Notes: generated from the sequence alone by a model not told the origin. A stretch of 64,000 bases of DNA from Carex sylvatica (GCA_964058845.1 CAXKVR010000255.1:1-64000), one strand, 5' to 3'. Numbered from the stretch's first letter, positions 1 through 12,527 are shown. Translations and numbers: made by a program.

Positions 1-1210
1 TTTATTCCAATTTTTCTTGCTTTCCATCTATTTATTTATATGTTATTTCTATATATATATATTTAAGTTTCATATGATCTCTCAAGTCTCAAGTGGTCGA
101 CAAAATGAAAGAAAGATGAAAAGCGACACCGGGAGCACATCACATCATCCGACTCAGATCAACTTGCCACGTCATAACGCTGACACAAGCATATATAGAG
201 AGTACTTTGTCTTTTCGGTGGGTTTACATATTGTCTTGCTATGGACTTAATTGTCTTTCACCTTACTATAGAGATAATTAATAGGCTAGTTAATGAGTCT
301 GAACTGTACTTATGACATTAATATCATTTTAGTTTATATACCATGCTAATTTTAAAATCTATCTAAACAACTTCAAATGATGAATCTAAACAATTCAAAT
401 CAATCTACTTCGTTGTGTATTTATATGTAAAATTTATAATTTTCTTATTTTTTTTGTATCAAGTCAAGCGGTAAAATATTTCATTGTGCATTTATATGCA
501 AAATTTATTAATTTTTTTGTTTTTTTGTATCAAGTTAAGCGGTAAAATGTAGGAGTTTTTAAGTAAATTATAATCCATTTATTTTTCAATATTTTTTAAC
601 CGCTTGGCATGGTCATAAAATAATTCAATTTTTTTTTATAAATTTTGGATGTAAAGACATCACTCGTATAGTAAATTGGTTTGAACAGTTAATTAAGTTT
701 TGAAATTGATGTCATATGACACCGATATCATACTAGCCGGACTCCTAATTAATAGCTAAAATCAAACCAATTATATATGAATTAGGTATCTCTTCCTAAG
801 AATTTGCGACATTTTGTTCCACTAGTAATTTATTGTAATTTAAGTTGTATTTACTATTTCACAAATTTTCTATAAAATTTAATAGATATCACATATCAGC
901 TTAAAGTACCCTTTATTTACCAACTGAACTGGCATTTATTTATTGCACTTGTCTTCAAATTAGTATAAACCATCAATGAGACAATGACTGTACTACCACT
1001 GTACACACTGACCCGGTATTTATTAAATTGTACTTGTTATAAAATCGAAATAGACAAATAAAGAAATCATCTTCAAATTTTGAAAATGTGGGCCCCATGA
1101 TTGACAATTACAAAAGAAAAAAAAGAGGTAAAGTGTGGAACCTATGATTTGTTCTTTTCTCTGTCTACTCTTGCGTTTGCGTGCTTCATTTTACTCTTAA
1201 TTAATTGATT
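1..1210. other. AT-rich intergenic / upstream region
   Basis: No coding region is convincing here. A 77-codon open frame near the start has no recognisable motif or codon bias. The stretch holds a short tandem duplication (described separately) and, at its right end, the presumed promoter of the AAA-ATPase gene. Confidence 0.5.
409..548. repeat. Imperfect tandem duplication, about 70 bp x 2
   Basis: Two adjacent copies run from about 409 to 476 and 479 to 548. Each goes from a TTGTG-ATTTATATG motif through a T-rich tract to TATCAAGT-AAGCGGTAAAAT. They differ by scattered substitutions. The GCGGT core recurs in inverted form about 50 bp downstream, so this may be the edge of an old foldback element. 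Confidence 0.5.
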
Positions 1211-1212
1211 CA

Positions 1213-1222
1213 TTTATTTATA
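1213..1222 (+). promoter_or_regulatory. Candidate TATA box of the AAA-ATPase gene
   Basis: TTTATTTATA lies about 75-85 bp upstream of the chosen ATG, a usual spacing for a plant TATA box with a 40-50 base 5' leader. No other element could be assigned. Confidence 0.4.
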
Positions 1223-1296
1223 CCCACCACATCACCAACTTTGACATCTCTCCTCTTAGAAAAACAAGTCTTAGAAGAGAAGGAAATAAGCTATCA

Positions 1297-1779
1297 ATGG
1301 ATCATGTGGCACTGATGGCACTAAGCACCAAGATAACTTCCACCATTGGTGGCCTAGCCATTATCTGGACCATGTTTCGCCAATTCATTCCCTACGAGCT
1401 CAACAGCCACCTCCTCGCTCTCGTCATCAAGTTCACCTCTTACATCAACCCCTATGAACGCTTCGTCATCGAGGAATATACCGGAGAGCGCATGAGCCGC
1501 CACGAGCTCTACATTGCCGCTAAAGCGTACCTCAGTGACCACTGCTCTAGGCGTGCTGACACATGCCGTGTCGAACTTGGCAAGGATAGCGACCGCTTCC
1601 TGGTGTCAATCGGGGATAGAGTTGAGGTGACAGATGATTTTAACGGGGCAAAAATCTGGTGGCATGCATCTAAGCATGCATCCGTTTCGAACCCGAACAT
1701 CAGTCGTCACTCTGAAGAAGAAAGGAGGTATCCAGTAGTACTTCAATTAATATATAATTTCTATAATTAAGGACATATA

Positions 1780-1830
<51 letters not shown>

Positions 1831-3182
1831 ATAACTACGAAATTAAACTAGTGAGTCATATATATCTATTTGAGTTATTTGTTAAGCAACCTTTTTTCAT
1901 TGTCAGCTTAATTTGTCTTACCTGTTTGATCACTTGCACATGGTTTTCTCTAAATTTCTCTGTCTGATGGAGACTTAATTGAAGTCAAAAGTTACATGAC
2001 CTATTTTTCAGTTTAGTCATAGTCCCTTTATGCTATATGCTAGCTCAAAAAAAAATTCATACATCCACTATATAATATATATACCACCTTGACAGGTACT
2101 ACACCTTGACCTTCCACAAGCGCCACCGGGAGCTAATAGAGGGACCGTACCTGAAACATGTGCTCGACAAAGGCCGTGCCATTACGGTACGCAACAGGCA
2201 GCGTCGCCTCTTCACCAACAACCCATATATCAGTTGGTCCAGCTATTTCAAATCTGTGTGGAACCACGTGCCGTTCCAGCACCCATCAACCTTCGATACA
2301 CTTGCCATGGACCCGATAAAGAAGCACGAGATAATAGATGACCTCAACGAATTCCGTAAAGGCAAGGAGTACTATTCAAGGATCGGGAAAGCTTGGAAAC
2401 GCGGGTACCTGCTTTACGGTCCGCCCGGTACAGGCAAGTCGAGCATGATATCGGCCATAGCAAATTTTCTAGAGTATGATATTTACGACATGGAACTAAC
2501 AACTGTAAAGAGCAACTCAGAATTAAGGAAGCTTTTCATCGAGACAACCGGGAAGTCAATAATTGTTATAGAGGACATTGACTGCACGCTTGATCTCACC
2601 GGCAAACGCAACGGCACCAAAAGCAAAGAAGAAGAAAATGACAATAGTGATGAAAGGAAAAGAAAGTCTCGGTATGATGATGAAGAGAAAAAGGAAAAGG
2701 TGACTCTTTCAGGTCTTCTGAATTTCATTGATGGGCTATGGTCAGCATGCGGCGAAGAGAGGATTTTAATATTTACGACAAATCACATAGAAAAGCTTGA
2801 TCCTGCGCTAATTCGCACAGGCAGGATGGACAAACACATAGAGATGTCGTATTGTGACTTCGAGTCATTTAGGGTTTTGGCACGGAATTACCTCGGTATC
2901 GAGAGTCACGAGTTGTATGAGATGATGAGGAGGTTGTTGGAGGAGGTGAAGATCACGCCGGCAGATGTTGCGGAGAGTTTGATGTGTGTCGGTTTCTCAA
3001 AGGTGGAAGCCGGGGTGTACCTTGAGAGATTGATGAAGACATTAATAGAAAGGAGGAAAGAGGCAGTAGTGGAAGCACAAGGAGAGAACGAGATTGTAGA
3101 AGGGGTATATGAAAATCATGTAAGCAATAATGGTGTCAAAAATGTTGTTAGTTTCGTAGAAAATGGAAATAAGGCATTTTAA
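1297..3182 (+). CDS. AAA-ATPase, BCS1/AATP1-like (two exons, complete)
   Basis: Exons are 1297-1727 and 2096-3182, with a 368-bp GT-AG intron; the split codon is AG|G (Arg), giving 505 aa. The N-terminus has a hydrophobic segment (about residues 12-28), followed by the plant AAA-associated domain (about 30-125). The AAA core then carries Walker A GPPGTGKS (252-259) and Walker B IIVIEDIDC (299-307), with a charged Lys/Glu insert just after it, as is usual for the plant clade. An ASN-box/arginine-finger-like stretch follows (HIEKLDPALIRTGRMD). The family comprises membrane-anchored AAA-ATPases of mitochondria or ER, many stress- or pathogen-induced. Length and exon structure are normal for the family and no defect is visible. 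The family is clear; the exact paralog and organelle are not. Confidence 0.93.
1728..2095 (+). other. Intron of the AAA-ATPase gene, with (TA)n/(TG)n microsatellite
   Basis: The donor is GTATCC after AAAGGAG and the acceptor is TTGACAG before GTACTAC. Joining restores the family motif EERRYYTLTFHKRHR. The first part contains a compound microsatellite of TA dinucleotides followed by TG repeats (about 1771-1831). Confidence 0.85.
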
Positions 3183-3870
3183 GAGGGGCTGTAATGAAAA
3201 TATGGTAATATTGGAGATATTAAGTAAATCTATTTCAATCTTCTTCTTCTTCTTTTTCTTTTTCTTTTTGTGTGTGTGTATGGTGAATTAAGCATGCAAA
3301 CAGTAATTAATCAATCAAGAACAATTACAATGATATATAAAACCCTTGTCCCATTAATTATTGAGAAATTACACGGTACGGTTTTCAATGTTTGTCAAAT
3401 ATCATGAAATTAACTGGAGAAGAGAAGTTTAGTAAACTGGAGGGGATCAGGTGACAGAACTGAGTTTCATTCCTTGTCTACGCTTTACGTACTTTTCCTT
3501 TTTTTTGGTTCTCAATAGAAACCTAAATTACATAAACAACTATCATATTTGCAATTAATATTTGCACAAGCACAACGGTTCACCAATCACATTATCATAT
3601 TTACAATAAAATATTGAGTAATATAATTAAATAAATTGACCTTCAATCACATTATCAGATTCAATTTTATGTGATTGATTCACATTTATAGTTTTAAGGT
3701 CACAAATTAAATGCAGTGCTAATTTTACATGATTAATTGGCCTACATAGCTAGTTAATTAATTTCATGTTCCTGGATTAATTGACCCACATATAAGCTAA
3801 TGAATTTATATATAGTTCAATTAATTATTCTAACTTGTGTTCGTATATTATTATCCTAACTACATGTGTA
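3183..3870. other. 3' region of the AAA-ATPase gene and AT-rich spacer
   Basis: A short TTC/TTTC pyrimidine tract follows the stop codon (about 3238-3270). Nothing else can be recognised. Confidence 0.45.
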
Positions 3871-3877
3871 TATATAT

Positions 3878-4508
3878 AGAAATTGCCAGTTTTGCCGACA
3901 AGACTCCCAAAATTTGATAACTTGAAGGCTTTAACTGTTTCGATTTGTACATTTACTTTTTTACAAATAGAAAGTTGGATCATAAAGAGTTGCCCCAACT
4001 TGACAAAGCTCATAATAGTACAACATGAGAATTGTGTAAGTATATATATAGTTTTTCAACTTAACTAAGCTATATATAGCTTCCATACATCATTTAATTA
4101 ATTGTTGTAAGTTATATTAAGGATCTACTTATCAATTGATAATTGTTAATTTAATTTGTTGCAGCACTGTTATGCTCTGCCATGACCAGTTGAGAATAGA
4201 GTGCCATCAAATTCACGAGTCTCACCGAGGCTTTAACCATCTCCAAGAAGATATTTTGAGATAGTTGAGGTCAAGTTCTGGGGTTTGATTTAATGGTGTA
4301 GCGAGTGATTAAATATCTGATGGTTGATACAATGGAATTGCAAAATTTTAGGAACTATCATATAATCAGGGATGATTATTACAATCTTAAATATACAACG
4401 GATAACGGTGGAACCATTAGTTATAGTGGATGGGATTTGGGAGTTGTAGAATTAGCACCTACGGAACTCGACACTATGCATGTCGAGAAGAATTTGTTAT
4501 TATACTAG
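3878..4508 (+). pseudogene. Fragment resembling F-box/FBD/LRR gene (decayed)
   Basis: The segment at about 3880-4040 translates to an LRR-like string: PxLPKFDNLKALTV, then a hydrophobic stretch and SCPNLTKLII. This is the form seen just before the FBD domain of plant F-box/LRR proteins. A possible intron follows, with its acceptor near 4164. After it, short pieces such as VEVKFWG and MELQNFR recall FBD strands but lie in different frames, with stops between. No F-box is present. I read this as a 3' remnant. The LRR-like part is directly visible; assignment to the FBD family rests on motif resemblance only. Confidence 0.35.
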
Positions 4509-4614
4509 CTAGCTAGATATTTCAAGAATATATTTTGTATAGATAGACACATATTGTGTATTTTGTGCATGCATGAATATTAGTTATGAAAAAAAAAATT
4601 AATTACCTTTTTGA

Positions 4615-4945
4615 ACATCCCCATCGAGTCAAAACTAGAACAGAGCTGGTATTGATCAAACTATGCTGACAACTCATCTACATCACAGATGGTAAAAATC
4701 ACCACAGCTACACCATATGTTTAATAGCCCAACCGATGTGAAAGAGTTAATCAAAACCAACGGTTGGTTAAAAGTTAATCGATGGAAAAGAGGTGGGCAT
4801 CAGTGCCATCGGTTTTTTAAACGTCAGCCGATGGTAAAAAGTTCAACGTAATTACAGCGTTGTCACTCATAACGAGCGCCATCTGTGCTGAAGCACATCG
4901 AATGGTAAAGGGGCGATGAGAAAAATATTTTTTGTAGTAGCGATA
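4615..4945. mobile_element. Decayed transposon end with CCATCGG-type subterminal motifs
   Basis: The motif CCATCGGTT / CCGATGG and variants recur in both orientations over about 300 bp. The stretch ends in TTTTTTGTAGTAG, close to the complement of the CACTACAAAAAA ends common in CACTA elements. No second end or target duplication was found, so the element class is tentative. Confidence 0.35.
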
Positions 4946-5224
4946 ACTCCAAACCAAACCAATATAGTGAAAGAATTGAGGTTATATACATAACCCTTTG
5001 TTCTGTATATTGTTTTATACAGACGGAAAAACAGATGACTGGATTTATGTTTAGTGCATTTTATAGTAGAATTAATGATACCACTAGATCTTTAGGATGT
5101 TAATTTGCGGGTGGAACTCTTGGTTCAAGACAACAGTGGTACTTTACTTTCTCCATTTTTTGTGTTTTGTTGGAGTAGTTTTTATATTAGTTAATTAACT
5201 GGTTATTTTGACTAGTATATATGT

Positions 5225-5795
5225 CGATCTGATGCTTGGATTTGGTAAACCTCAAATTGTCCTCTCCATAGCCGTTGTTCACTTTTCTAGCATATGTAAA
5301 CTATAACTTGCTTGCGTGTTTTAATTAATTTGTTGTTTCATATATAATTTTTTTTTTTTTGAGTAAAAATTAAAGATCAAGCCACTCAACTAATTAATAT
5401 CCACAAAAGATTGACCTTTTCTGGTTCTGAACTGCGACTTACATACGGCCGGAGAGCATTGCTTGTATAATGAATCACTGCCAATTAAACAAAGCGAGCT
5501 AGGATTGTCTGTTCTAGTATATATTCAGATGGGATCACACATGAAATTGTCTATTTTTGATGAGCAAATTAACATCCAAGGCCATCAAATAATAGTTCAA
5601 TATGCATGGCTAAGAAACATCCAAGACAAAAAGAAGGGATGTCATCACATTCGCCCATATCAGGAGGAAATTAAGGATGAGTCCCAGCCTCAGACCCAAG
5701 AGATCGATCAGCTATTGAAGCTATTAAAAGTACTATTACATGCAAAGAGTTCTCATTCTTTTTCTAAATATATATCTATTTTCTTAATTGGATAA
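5225..5795 (+). pseudogene. MLO-like gene fragment (C-terminal part, decayed)
   Basis: Two neighbouring segments match parts of the plant MLO seven-transmembrane protein that are normally adjacent. At 5228-5310 the frame reads FGKPQIVLSIAVVHF, like the FGRPxLxLxLIHF transmembrane exon. In the 5463-5795 frame, QMGSHMKLSIFDEQ is followed by a Trp and a Lys-rich stretch, like the calmodulin-binding region after the last transmembrane helix. The intervening part and all N-terminal exons are missing, so it cannot encode a working MLO protein. The match is from memory of the family, not from an alignment. Confidence 0.45.
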
Positions 5796-5891
5796 TTCAA
5801 AATCGCAGTAACAAAAACATGTCTTAATATATATCCTCGATCGATCCAGCTTTTGACATGGACAATTTAGTCATCTAGTCGAGGCTATCAC

Positions 5892-6181
5892 CAGGGCCGG
5901 TCCTGAAGTTTTTGTGGCCCGGGGCGGGAGAAAAATTTGGACCATTTATATATACAATTTTTATGAAACCATATGTCTGTTAAGTTATTTTTACATTTTC
6001 AAAGTTCAAACAGTTGATCCGAACTGTTCAATATGATATTCGTATTAAAACATGCTTGGAGACCAAATTTTACATTTTTTTTGGATTTTTTTTACTATTC
6101 TTTAAGATAGATAGAAAATCCATTGATTTAGAAAAGGCTCGGGGCTATCGCCCTAGCTGCCCAGCACCAAGGCCAACCATG
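5892..6181. mobile_element. hAT-type MITE, 290 bp, with 8-bp target duplication
   Basis: The left end CAGGGCCGGTCCTGA and the complement of the right end CATGGTTGGCCTTGG form imperfect terminal inverted repeats of the CAGGGCCGG type usual in plant hAT MITEs. GCTATCAC is duplicated exactly on both sides (5884-5891 and 6182-6189). The interior shares a segment (GAACTGTTCAATATGATAT... and GGAGACCAAATTTTA) with foldback elements at 18 kb and 57.6 kb. Confidence 0.7.
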
Positions 6182-6189
6182 GCTATCAC

Positions 6190-6970
6190 AACATCAATTA
6201 AAACATCATCCTTTGCACCGGCCTTTGGCGAGGCCAAACTGGTTCAGTATCCACACGCCTCCAATAATGCTCATGATCGGCGCAAACCATATTTACTGTT
6301 GGGCCTAATTAAATTTAATCGGTAAAAAAATAATTAATGATATCAAAATAGTACCAGTTAGTTCATTAAAAAGCATTGGCTAGCTGTACGTAATAATTAA
6401 CAACATATATGAAATGAAACTAATTAGCAAAAAACAAGTAGTACCGGAAGAGAGAAAAACGAGAACGAGGAGAAAAGCAACCTTCGTCTTAATTGTTTTG
6501 CTTTATTAAAACTTTTTTGTTAGTTTTGAACATTTAAAAAGTTAGAACAAATTATTAATTTAATTATAGTGTTCTCATGATCATGTATTTCTTTTTCTAA
6601 ATAAAGTTTTTCTCCTTTGTCACTTCGAGTTTATATATATATATGCGTGTCTCCATAGGTATTAATTAATTGCAAGATCAATATATAATTGTAAAACAAA
6701 AAATTAAGTTAATTAAATCGGACTATTTACCTATCTACTAAAAATAGAATTACTTAACTAACTATGCAAATTAATTAACTGTTCAATTAATAATTAGTAA
6801 TCTAGGTAGCTAGCTATCAATAATTTTTTACTTTTTTTTGGTTAACATGTGAATTAAAGGTACGTTGTTTGTCGCATTGTCCTAAATAAAGACCACGCAT
6901 GCATCTGAGCAAAGCAGCTAGCTAGCGAAACTAAACAAAAGAAACAAGATTAGAAAAAAAAGAAGAAGAT
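6190..6970. other. AT-rich intergenic region upstream of the PIN5-like gene
   Basis: No gene or clear repeat is visible. The part nearest the gene (6890-7060) is less AT-rich and probably holds promoter and leader. Confidence 0.4.
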
Positions 6971-6973
6971 GGG

Positions 6974-6982
6974 TTTATAAAT
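6974..6982 (+). promoter_or_regulatory. Candidate TATA box of the PIN5-like gene
   Basis: TTTATAAAT lies about 85-93 bp upstream of the ATG. It is the only good TATA-like string in the right place. Confidence 0.45.
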
Positions 6983-7066
6983 GGGGGGCACCGTATAGGA
7001 AGCATATCAGCCTTAATTGTAGAGCAATTTCGTTCTAAGATTTCCAAACCCTAACCTTTCGAATCA

Positions 7067-9056
7067 ATGATAAACTGGGATGAAATTTCTAAGGTGGCAG
7101 GTGCCATGGTGCCACTCTACGTGGCATTAGGGCTTGGCTATGGAGCGGCACGGTGGTGGAAGATTTTCACCCTGGAGCAGTGCGATGCTATCAACCGACT
7201 GGTTGCATTATTTACAATTCCATTTTTTACTTTTGATTTCACGGTACATACAAACCCATATACCATGAACTATAGGTTCATAGCCGCTGATGCGGTATCT
7301 AAGTTAGGCATAATAGTTGTTTTAGTTGCATGGGCAAAGTGGTTTCAAAAGGGCAACTATGCTTGGTCTTTAACTTTTTTCTCTCTCTCCACACTAAACA
7401 ACACCCTCGTCATTGGTGTGCCTCTTGTGATGGACATATATGGCAAGTGGGCCCAGGACCTGGTGGTCCAATTGTCAGTGGTGTAGTCAATTGTTTGGAA
7501 TCCAGCATTACTTTTTGGTTTGGAGCTTAGAAAGGCGGTGAATAATGGTGGTTCTATACAAGCAACACAGGCTGATAAAGATTTGGAGACAACTGATAGT
7601 CAAATCAATTTTTTGCCCATGATGAAGACAGTTTGGCTGAAGATTGCAAGAAATCCTAATGTCTATGCAAGTGTCCTTGGAATAACATGGTCGCTTATTG
7701 CTAATCGGTAAAGCATCAACCCTTCTTTCTTTAGCAGTTTTATGTTGAACAAATGATCATATAGCTTAATTACTTACTACCAACAACAAATTAAGGCAAC
7801 GTTCTCTAATATTAATATATATTGCTATATATTTTTGTGATAGGTGGCACATTAAGATGCCAGATGTTTTAGAAAGCTCTATTCTTATCATGTCCAAGGC
7901 AGGGGCTGGAACTGCAATGTTTAGCATGGGTTGGCATTTCTTACTTCTCTAGATCATATCATTTTTTCATTTTTTTATTTGCATATAATTTACCAGTATT
8001 TCCACAACTATATTCTGTAAATGCTTGTACGTACAAGTTAACTGGGTACGGTTAAAAAGTAATTTACCAGTATTTCCATAACTATACAAATCTTGTTTCA
8101 CTCTTAAGATTAACTATCATAAATAAACAACCAAATAAAAAACTAATTTTAAAGGTTTTTGGTTTCACTTTTCAGTTTCTGATATTGCCAAAGAGAATTG
8201 AAGTTTGCACGTTGGCTAATTAATTTATTACAGGATTGTTCGCTGCACTACAACAAAAGTTAATAGCATGCGGACCATCGCTGACTCTACTTGGACTGGT
8301 ATTGAGGTTCATCGTGGGTCCCGCAGCTGTAACTCTAGGAGCCATCATTTTGGGACTCCGTGGAAACGTCCTTCGTCTGGCAATCATCCAGGTGAGTGCA
8401 TATAAGTTTCGCCTATCTATTTATTTTATTTTAACCCTTGGAACAGTTTACTGTGTTTACATTTGTACTGTGGAAAGTCAATATGCAGGTATCCTTGAAA
8501 CTTTTGAATTTTGTTGAAATAAACAAAAATCATAGAATTGAGTCAATTGACGGAATAAGTAACTTCATTGTGAGAAAGTTTCTTCAAGTTTGATTGCGAC
8601 CACCTATATTTAATCTAACGAAAGATTAATTAATATGTAGTACTTTACTTTATTTTATGTTAATAATTGGTTACATTCTTTTCAATATAGGCTGCACTAC
8701 CTCAATCTATTACTTCATTCATATTTGCAAAAGAGTACGGTTTACATGCTGAGGTGCTAAGTACAGCGTAAGGAAGCTTTCCTTTCTTTATTAGAAAAAT
8801 AAATTAGAGAAGCACTGGCTTATAATTAACAAGCTCGATCGGTCGAAAAAATTTAATTCATCAATTAATTAATTTACAAACAACAATTCAGATTTGAAAT
8901 TTTCTACAAAGTACGCTAAACTTGAAACACTTGTATTAATTCAGATTCTTTGTTAATATTATTTTGTCATTGTTTACATTTTTCAGGGTTATCTTTGGAA
9001 CACTTTTATCATTGCCTGTGCTTCTCGTTTACTGCATAGTTATAGGGTTCATTTAA
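7067..9056 (+). pseudogene. PIN5-like: PIN5-like short auxin efflux carrier, broken by one in-frame TAG
   Basis: Five exons can be placed: 7067-7707, 7844-7929, 8234-8391, 8691-8767 and 8987-9056. All introns are GT-AG and all phases fit, giving 344 codons. The start MINWDEISKVAGAMVPLYVALGLGYG, the short central loop (about residues 155-185 instead of about 300 in long PINs) and the C-terminal SIxSFIFAKEYGLHAEVLSTA block place it with PIN5, an ER-type auxin carrier with two bundles of five transmembrane helices. Codon 140 (7484-7486) is TAG where relatives have Gln; the frame continues intact for over 200 more codons. One substitution therefore truncates the protein inside the first helix bundle. 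The rest shows no decay, so this is a very recent pseudogene, an allele, or a sequence error. Confidence 0.88.
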
Positions 9057-9099
9057 TTAACCCTCCTTGTATTCATATTCGATATTTGTAGACTTTGGA

Positions 9100-10115
9100 G
9101 TAAAATTAGGGTTAACTTTCTCTCATGAAGAGGTCTTTTTTTGTATTAATGTATTCTTATAAATAGGTTCTTATTAATTAATTAATTCCATATAATTCAA
9201 CACTCTCTCTCAAGAGGGTGCTAGATATGAACCATCTCCATCTTTTTACAAAAGATATCATACTCTCTACACCCTCAACATTTTGTTAGACAATTAGCTA
9301 ACTGCTCCTCTAATTTCACATAGTTCAAATTCATAATTCCTTTGTTTAGCTGCTCCTTGATAAAAAACCGATCAATCTCCACATACATGGTTGGTTCGAT
9401 CATGCTGAATTAGATTGTTTGCAATGTTAATTGTTGATTGTTAACACACCAGAGTTGCATGGAATCTCTTCTAAACACACGTAACTTAGACATCAAATGT
9501 GACATAATCGCTTGTTCCATAATATGGTTGAATTTTCATTAGTTAATTATTTTTTAAGACTTTTATATTTGTATGCAAATCTTCAATATAAGAACTATTG
9601 ACATTCAAAAAAAAAAATTATCATAAACTGAAAGAAAATAAGAGCCAACTTGTTATGAATTACAAAACCAATTGAAATTTTCATTCCTAAAGTGCAAGTT
9701 AATTTATACTTATCTTATGCAAAAATAAAAATTAAGGTACGTCTAAAAGATGATACAATTAATTTTTCATTGAAATTCAAATAAAATATGATCTTCAACA
9801 ATAATTTATAAGTCCCAATAACATCTACCTCTACTTATTACTGTCACCCACAAAGATTAATCTTTTATCATTACTTGATTTCTGACAAATTTAGACAGCC
9901 CTACAAAGATACACTTAAATGAGTAGTTGCACATAAATCTATCCACCAAGTATATCTAGACACAAAATATAAACTAACTTTCGGACAAACCAAGACAAGA
10001 GACATACATTTCTCAGCACGTCAAACGTAATAAGTCTGACAATAAATCTTCATGTGTTGAACTCTACTACAAAAGTAACAACCGATACCATCGATACCAT
10101 CTGACTTGTGTTGTA
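9100..10115 (-). pseudogene. Ty1/copia retrotransposon remnant (gag zinc knuckle, protease, RNase H tail)
   Basis: Read on the minus strand, a degenerate CCHC zinc knuckle (about 10,060) is followed by a protease-like segment (WWIDLCATTHxSVSL, at about 9960-9860, matching the WWxDSGATTH motif with substitutions). The frame then jumps to the RNase H C-terminus (VEIDRFFIKEQLNKG, with LTKC where LTKG is usual, about 9400-9290). A GAGAGAGTGTTG purine tract/LTR start sits near 9210. Integrase and RT are deleted and stops are frequent. Confidence 0.6.
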
Positions 10116-10460
10116 AGTGAGAAGTTATGTGAGTCTCAGAAAGTAATGCCTTGTGTGCTGAGTGAGAAGCGCTAGCTCTCTTTTCATTTTTTATTGTTGT
10201 TCGTCAAAATTGAAATTTGCTCTTATATTGAAATCCACATCCGAATATGCCACATCTCAAATCAGAAATTCTAGATTAAGGTGTAATCAACCTCGCCTCG
10301 TTCTTAATTAATTATTAAGTACACAAGACTAATCATAAACATATTCATAGCAAATAAATAACATCAACTACAGAAGGAGGATACATGATCTATCGAGTCC
10401 GTATATATAACACATTAAATACGGGTCTTGTAAACCTAATAAAAAACATAACCCTATAGC
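10116..10460. other. AT-rich spacer next to retrotransposon debris
   Basis: Part shares words such as CTCACTC/CTTCTCACT with the second copia remnant at 19.55 kb. No gene is visible. Confidence 0.3.
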
Positions 10461-11159
10461 TACTTAAGAGGTGTGGTCATCGGGGACAGCTCCTGACAAC
10501 TCCTACTACGAATCGCCAGACTTGCACCTAAAAACTCACAAAATAACTTGTGGGTGAGCGACTAATCGCCCAGTATATGACCCAGAACTATCCCCTCAGG
10601 GATCTTCTACAGTCAAAGCATTTTTATTTATAAATTGAATACAATTATGAATATATTTAAATATGCACATGTGTGGACATATCTCAATATCTAATAAAAA
10701 GAAAACACTTTTAATTAATGTCATGAAATGGTTATTCTATTATGACAACATGTGAAATAACCCAAAGTATAAAATACAATAGCAGATGATAATCAAATCA
10801 GAGTCTAGTACTAAAACATTGTGTGCACGAACATAATAATAATAATAATACAGATCTAGTCAATCACCCCATGCCGTGCCAATAGGATCAAAAGATCCAA
10901 AATAATATAATATAAGGACTGTGTTCAGAGGCACAATGATAAACGTTGCATAATAACATTGCGCATTGCCCACAAGATACTAGCACACTAGCCGATGGTT
11001 ATATCAAAATTCAATGTGTCATCTTGCCTAAATGATTTATCAACCAAACATATAAAATAGGAGAAATTATACAATGCAAGTCGTAAGAATATAGTCAATC
11101 TCATCTCTCATGAGCAGGAGAGAACTCCATTCGTCCGGCCAGACTTATGGGCAATAGTA

Positions 11160-11460
11160 ACCAGTACCACAGAACTCGAGATCGGAACTGTGCACTCACT
11201 CTGCCACGGAACTCAAGTTCAAAACCATGCAAACAATCCGCCATGGAACTCAAGATCGGAACCATGCGGTAGCGTAAAACAGACCTACATAGAACTTGAG
11301 ATTGGAACTGTGCAGTCTCAAAGTAAAAACATGCCACCACGGAAATCGAGATCGAAATCGTGATGGGGTAATCCGTTCTAGGAATGTAGTTCCTAATGTA
11401 GGTGGGGAAAACATCACGAATCGTCTCGCGCCACAGAACTTAATATCAGAACTGTGCACG
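11160..11460. repeat. Diverged minisatellite, unit about 40-47 bp, 5-6 copies
   Basis: The core CCACGGAACTCGAGATCGGA followed by ACTGTGCA recurs at about 11,166, 11,207, 11,243, 11,288, 11,336 and 11,429, with substitutions and one longer spacer. It lies inside the probable LTR region. Confidence 0.65.
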
Positions 11461-12527
11461 TAAAATGGTAAAATGATTTAAAATAATATATAATTAAAGT
11501 TTACACATATAATATAAGTCCTAGAAAACCATCCGGAAAGTCAAGTGACACCTCAGCTCAATGGCTATCGGGCCGTCCCATGTCCCATACCACAAGACGG
11601 AACGAAGTCACTTGACCTCTGCTAAGCTCTCACCAATGCATGCGTATGCATGTAATATAATAATATATTGTCTTCTACGAGAAGAAGACAAACTAATAAC
11701 CTAATATTCTAATATTATATATATAATATTATTTAATTATTCTACTCTTAAAATACAGTAAATTAGATTTTTTTCAGGATTTATGTAATTTCTACCTACA
11801 TTGCAGAAAGGAGAAACATACTCTACAATTTTAATGCAACTACTTAAAAATAAAGTGCAGATGTCAGGTCAGATGGGTCGACTGGTAAGAGTATGCCCAC
11901 AAAAAGAATAATTAAGATATCCCACACCTGAATGGCTGAAGACGCGGCGGCCAACCCTCAGGAAAATCAGCGGGATCCTTGTCTGCTCCAAACTGCGTGT
12001 CAGTATGATCATTCCACGGATCAGACTCGTAAGGAATCTATTGATCTGAAATTACGTAATTATAACTAATTAAAATTTATGCTAAATTATACTAACTCTC
12101 GCCTCAATTAATGTGTTTAATTTAATTTCTCAATTATTTTGATTTATAAAAATTGTTGACTCGGTCAGTCTGACTCACCCGGTTTAGTCAGATTGACTTG
12201 ATCCGAATTCGCCGTGAGTAATTTGACTTGACTTAATATAATTTAGTTTGAAGATAAATTGCATATTATAAATTAACATGCTGACCAATTGAATGTAATC
12301 TGATCACTCTAAATCAGATTTAAAACATAGTCTATTATTTTAAAGCTATTGTAATAATTATACGATAGCAATACATGCATTAGATTGCATTTTATATTCA
12401 TCCTTATTTGTCATTTCGTATTCAATTTAGGCGATTAATATTAATGTATATGTTGCATATATATATCATTAAATACATATTGTCTTATTGACTTGTTAAA
12501 ATATATTACACGTTCCTACTGTTAATG

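Noticed and set aside
1354..1700. Minus-strand open frames opposite the AAA-ATPase first exon
   Set aside because: Shadows of the real exon; no motif and no start context.
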